A DNA stretch of 64,000 bases from an uncultured Poribacteria bacterium (GTDB taxonomy: Bacteria > Poribacteria > WGA-4E > WGA-3G): contig OX639992.1 in assembly GCA_951828515.1 (NCBI GenBank), forward strand, positions 3,078,217-3,142,216. Reading direction: 5' to 3'. The translations under genes were made by a program, and so were the position numbers. The stretch's first letter is position 1. The number at the start of each line of letters is the position of its first letter. Shown here piece by piece: positions 60,234 to 64,000 of the stretch. A model generated the notes under the pieces. It was not told the DNA's origin. It did not search any database and saw only the letters and a program-made list of their open reading frames with translations.

Positions 60234-61841
60234 TCAAGTGGAATCCTGTATCTGTTGTGAAGGGGCTTCTTGGATGACAGGAATGGCGTAACTTCGGAGG
60301 GTCAAACCGTCTATTGTTTCCGTTTCTACACAAGGTTCCGGTTCAACGCGGTGATCAAAAACGACGTAGTATCCTTTGCTCACTTTTTCCGATTTGAGAT
60401 ACACGGCGAGTTGCGCTTTGCCTGCTTCATAGCGACGCTGACCTTCCCAAATCTTTGTTTCAACGATGTATTTTTGCGCATTGTGGAAGATAACAAGGTC
60501 CATCCTGCCGCGTCCGGTTTGCACTTCAAGGTACATGACGCCACGGATCAGACTTACGAACTGGTCGAGATATGCATAGAGGAGGTCTTGGCCGACATAC
60601 CCTTTCGGTGTCTCTGGGACTTGGAGTATCCGAAATCCTACGCGGGCAATGAAATCCCGAAAATTGTCGAGGAGTCGTTCCATGTTAATCTGCCCCGTGG
60701 GCGTGAGGTAGTCGAGAAAATCGGTATCTTCAGGGAGGTAGTCTTTTTCTAACCCATTCACTATGGGTTTGAATGTTTGTAGGATGCAGTAGTGATAAAT
60801 CGGGTTGACGATTTCACAACGGTCATCAGCCCCTCTTGCGATTACGCCGTAAGTGGCGAGTTCGCTGATGAGTTCATGACGTAGACTAAAGCGGACACCT
60901 CTCTCGTAAGAGACGATTTCCATCAGGATATTTTTAAAACGCGGGTCCCTACGAATATTCGTCACCAGATGTGTGAGATTGGTGTTATTTTCTTCAAGAA
61001 TCTCTGCGTATGCCTTTGAGAAATGCCTCATCGCAATCGTCTCGGTTTTCGGAATGTTCATATCTTCCGTAAGAATCTGTGCAAATCGATTGACGAGGAA
61101 GGGCTGTCCGGCAGTCTGTCTGTGAATATTCTCAACGACTTCAGGTGCGAAGGCTTGGCCGACTTCATCCGTATATTGCACAAGGAGCTCGCTGACCTGC
61201 TCCAAGGTGAAGTTGGGCAAGATGAACTCGTCTTGGATATTGAAGGGCGAGATAGAGCGGTCTAAATTGAGTTGCGCGATGCTCTTAACGCCTACAATGC
61301 CGGTGCTGTAGGGACATTTACGCATAGAGCCATGAACATAGATGTTGCGGAGCGAACGAAGGAAACCCTTCACAGCATCGCGGGGAATGCCATCAAACTC
61401 ATCAATGATGAGGACAAGCTTTTCATCTCCGAGAATCTCCCCAAGTTGCTCAAAGAATTCCATCATGGCAATGTGATCGGTTAATTTTGTGTTCTCCAAG
61501 AGTTGGCTTAAAGCTTCAGAAGGCACAATGTCGCGTTTCTGAAAAACGCGCGCAATTTCCCTGCAAATTCTTCGATAGAGGGAACTGTAAAAATCCGGGG
61601 CGGAATAGTCTTCATACACTTCAAAATTGAGTTCAATGGGGAAGTAGGTCTCTGCGGTATCGGAAGCAAGGGCATCAAGTGCCCATTGAAAAAACGTGGT
61701 TTTGCCTGTCTGTCGGGGGGCAAAGATAACGATATACCGTCCGAGTTTGACGCGTTTGATGAAATCAGCGAGCTCCGCGGCGCGTGAGACGACGTAATGC
61801 TCTTCAGGATTCACGGGTCCGTAGGTGCTAAATGTTCTCAT
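60234..61841 (-). CDS. AAA ATPase with C-terminal PD-(D/E)XK nuclease domain (AAA_35-like)
   Basis: 535 residues. Walker A APRQTGKTTF (41-50), Walker B LVLIIDEFDG, 'STGIVGV' sensor and 'QPFLVNRFAQIL' winged-helix region. The C-terminus has GRMDLVIF...YIVETKIW...GKAQLAVYL, the D-(E)xK core of a PDDEXK_9-type domain. Such proteins are widespread in bacteria that have many mobile elements; function unproven. Its start overlaps the TrmJ-like gene's stop by 4 bases. Confidence 0.88.
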   Translation of the reverse strand: MRTFSTYGPVNPEEHYVVSRAAELADFIKRVKLGRYIVIFAPRQTGKTTFFQWALDALASDTAETYFPIELNFEVYEDYSAPDFYSSLYRRICREIARVFQKRDIVPSEALSQLLENTKLTDHIAMMEFFEQLGEILGDEKLVLIIDEFDGIPRDAVKGFLRSLRNIYVHGSMRKCPYSTGIVGVKSIAQLNLDRSISPFNIQDEFILPNFTLEQVSELLVQYTDEVGQAFAPEVVENIHRQTAGQPFLVNRFAQILTEDMNIPKTETIAMRHFSKAYAEILEENNTNLTHLVTNIRRDPRFKNILMEIVSYERGVRFSLRHELISELATYGVIARGADDRCEIVNPIYHYCILQTFKPIVNGLEKDYLPEDTDFLDYLTPTGQINMERLLDNFRDFIARVGFRILQVPETPKGYVGQDLLYAYLDQFVSLIRGVMYLEVQTGRGRMDLVIFHNAQKYIVETKIWEGQRRYEAGKAQLAVYLKSEKVSKGYYVVFDHRVEPEPCVETETIDGLTLRSYAIPVIQEAPSQQIQDST

Positions 61842-62656
61842 TTTTCTTTTTCCCTCTTCTCCAATCGCTCAATGTACCGAAACGTCGTAGAGAAGATCAT
61901 GTCCAGTGTGGCGATGTCGCGTGCCTCTAACGGGGCGCGGGAAAAGACCCGTCGCAGCGACTTCAGATACGTCTCCCATTCTCGGTTATACGGCGACATA
62001 CCTACCTTATCCAGCAAACGGGTCACACGCCCGTAGAACTCTTCCAGGGCGTTCACTTCAGCATAATCAATCTCAGCGGGCGGGTACTCGTTCAGGCTTG
62101 CAGTGAAGACCTCATAAGCAAAGATTTGAACTGCCTGTGCCAAATTCAGAGAAGGGTTCTTTGTAGCCATCGGCACACTCGCAGTCAGCTGACAAAGACT
62201 GATCTGATCGGTGGATAAGCCGAAGTCTTCACGTCCAAATAGCAACGCGACCTGTTTATCCTGCGAAATTGTGGTGATCGTCTCTGCGGCTTCCCTTGCG
62301 GGGACAGGCTGTGGCAGACGGACATCACGGCGACGATGCGTTGTTCCTACCAGATACTGGATACCCTCAAGCGCGTCTTTCAGTTCGGGAACGATGTGGC
62401 AATTTTCGAGAATATCTTTCGCACCATGTGCCATATACCATGCGGCATCGACATCTTGGAATGGCACCGGGTTCACCAGATAAAGTTGTGAGAGTCCCAT
62501 TCCCTTTACAACTCTGGCGACAGAGCCAATGTTCCCCGGTTCACGTGGTTCAAAAAGGATAACCCGGACGTTAGCGAGATTCTCCGGCACCGCAACAGGA
62601 ATGGCACGGAAGTTTCCGGTGGGTTGGATCGTTTTCGTGTGGGCATTTGTTGACAT
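61838..62656 (-). CDS. SPOUT RNA methyltransferase, TrmJ/TrmH-like
   Basis: 272 residues from ATG 62656 (a TTG at 62674 is possible). SAM-dependent 2'-O-methylation of tRNA or rRNA. N-terminal 'VRVILFEPREPGNIGSVARVVKGMG' carries the catalytic Asn/Arg region. The SAM-binding trefoil knot is 'ALLFGREDFGLS' and 'SVPMATKNPSLNLAQAVQIFAYEV'. TrmJ-like length and C-terminal helical extension suggest position 32 of tRNA, not proven. Coupled to the AAA/PD-(D/E)XK gene. Confidence 0.9.
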   Translation of the reverse strand: MSTNAHTKTIQPTGNFRAIPVAVPENLANVRVILFEPREPGNIGSVARVVKGMGLSQLYLVNPVPFQDVDAAWYMAHGAKDILENCHIVPELKDALEGIQYLVGTTHRRRDVRLPQPVPAREAAETITTISQDKQVALLFGREDFGLSTDQISLCQLTASVPMATKNPSLNLAQAVQIFAYEVFTASLNEYPPAEIDYAEVNALEEFYGRVTRLLDKVGMSPYNREWETYLKSLRRVFSRAPLEARDIATLDMIFSTTFRYIERLEKREKEK

Positions 62657-62855
62657 ATCAATAGGGTATCTCAAACCACCTGAATTGTCAAGTCAAATTG
62701 CTTCAGGACTCCTATGAAGTTGACACCGTCTATCTCGCGAGTAAAAAATGATGCAAGTTAAGTCGCCTGCAACAACGGCGCAGTCGATGTAAACACGAAA
62801 ACCTTCAAAGCGCAAATCCAGTTGTTTCTCCGCAAGGTAAAATTAGAAAACGCGC

Positions 62856-62884
62856 TTGCAATTTACGACACTTTAGGGTATAAT
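62856..62884 (+). promoter_or_regulatory. Near-consensus sigma70 promoter upstream of gap
   Basis: TTGCAA, 17-bp spacer, TATAAT. 350 bp upstream of gap. Confidence 0.72.
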
Positions 62885-62889
62885 TAAGA

Positions 62890-63097
62890 AGGCATAAATC
62901 GTGAAACTTGGATAATAGCAAATCAAAGAGAATTCTTTTAAGCCCCTTAAATTGGTACAAATACCGCTCAAACGCATCAAAGCCTGATTGGGCTGTAAAA
63001 CCAATCCGAGTGGAAGTCCAATCGTTAAAAAACCTATCTGTGCGGCTTGAAAGTTTCTGGAACTTGCTGTTAGGAGTAAGCCCTGTAACGGCTTTTT
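62890..63097 (+). ncRNA. Candidate small transcript (or 63-codon ORF)
   Basis: About 205 nt between the promoter and a short terminator-like hairpin (AAGCC / GGCTT with T5). A TTG-started 63-codon frame (62908-63099) spans it and ends in the T run, without a good SD, so RNA and small protein are both possible. Not recognised as 6S, SRP or a riboswitch. Confidence 0.4.
63078..63097 (+). terminator. Short terminator-like hairpin
   Basis: AAGCC / GGCTT stem, 7-base loop, T5. Confidence 0.45.
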
Positions 63098-63190
63098 AAT
63101 TTTACCTTGTGGAAAAATGACGTGCGTTCAGAACTCTTAGATGCGCTTCTTAAATCCGCACTCCATTCCATTACGTGCTAACGTTTTTGA

Positions 63191-64000
<810 letters not shown>

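Overview
The window reads as a chromosomal segment of an uncultivated bacterium. The best match is a Poribacteria-like (PVC-neighbourhood) marine or sponge-associated lineage. This is inferred from content: four phytanoyl-CoA dioxygenase (PhyH) genes, a sulfatase, an L-fuconate-dehydratase-type enolase, LamG/jelly-roll secreted proteins, short operons, and many short palindromic interspersed repeats. No rRNA, tRNA or CRISPR array was seen. About 57 genes or gene remnants are supported. The first gene and the last gene (gap) are cut by the window ends.

Layout. 0-2.4 kb: a defence-type pair (HsdM methylase translationally coupled to an Mrr-like PD-(D/E)XK protein cut at the window start). 2.6-10.4 kb: secreted LamG and jelly-roll proteins sharing an unusual C-terminal tail, a glycosyltransferase, an S66 LD-carboxypeptidase operon, a PLP aminotransferase and a DUF815 ATPase. 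10.4-20.1 kb: ThDP decarboxylase / HAD phosphatase / Ldh2 dehydrogenase operon, PhyH, aldo/keto reductase, duplicated-domain lipoprotein, cobalamin adenosyltransferase, fuconate dehydratase and HpcH-type aldolase. 20.3-26.2 kb: small membrane protein, patatin phospholipase, a frameshifted DUF4268 gene, exported Mn-type superoxide dismutase, sulfite-oxidase-like molybdoenzyme, PhyH. 26.2-38 kb: IS4-type transposase remnant, PBP4-type peptidase, citramalate synthase, UDP-sugar epimerase, MazG, NMN adenylyltransferase-like protein, an IS200/IS605-like element and endonuclease V. 38-48.6 kb: unknown protein plus sulfatase pair, AlaC-like aminotransferase, two PhyH genes, an ATPase plus PIN two-gene module, NCS2 purine permease, 2-hydroxyacid dehydrogenase. 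48.7-64 kb: Der GTPase, an AI-2E transporter carrying a propeller insertion, a glutamate/dicarboxylate symporter, AspRS, an MFS/spermidine-synthase/TPR giant, AAA plus PD-(D/E)XK protein, TrmJ-type methyltransferase, and the start of gap.

The strongest theme is in-frame sequence gain in otherwise conserved genes. AspRS carries an approximately 75-residue insertion that matches repeat units of a membrane-anchored protein 50 kb away. Der and the 1068-residue protein carry in-frame copies of an interspersed CAGTCAGCAATCAGC-type repeat. The AI-2E transporter carries a beta-propeller-like insertion that itself contains a 21-bp repeat found elsewhere in intergenic DNA. Families of hairpins with constant loops and co-varying stems are scattered between genes. 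Candidate defence modules are HsdM/Mrr, ATPase/PIN and possibly DUF4268/patatin. All functional calls come from reading motifs; no database search was run.
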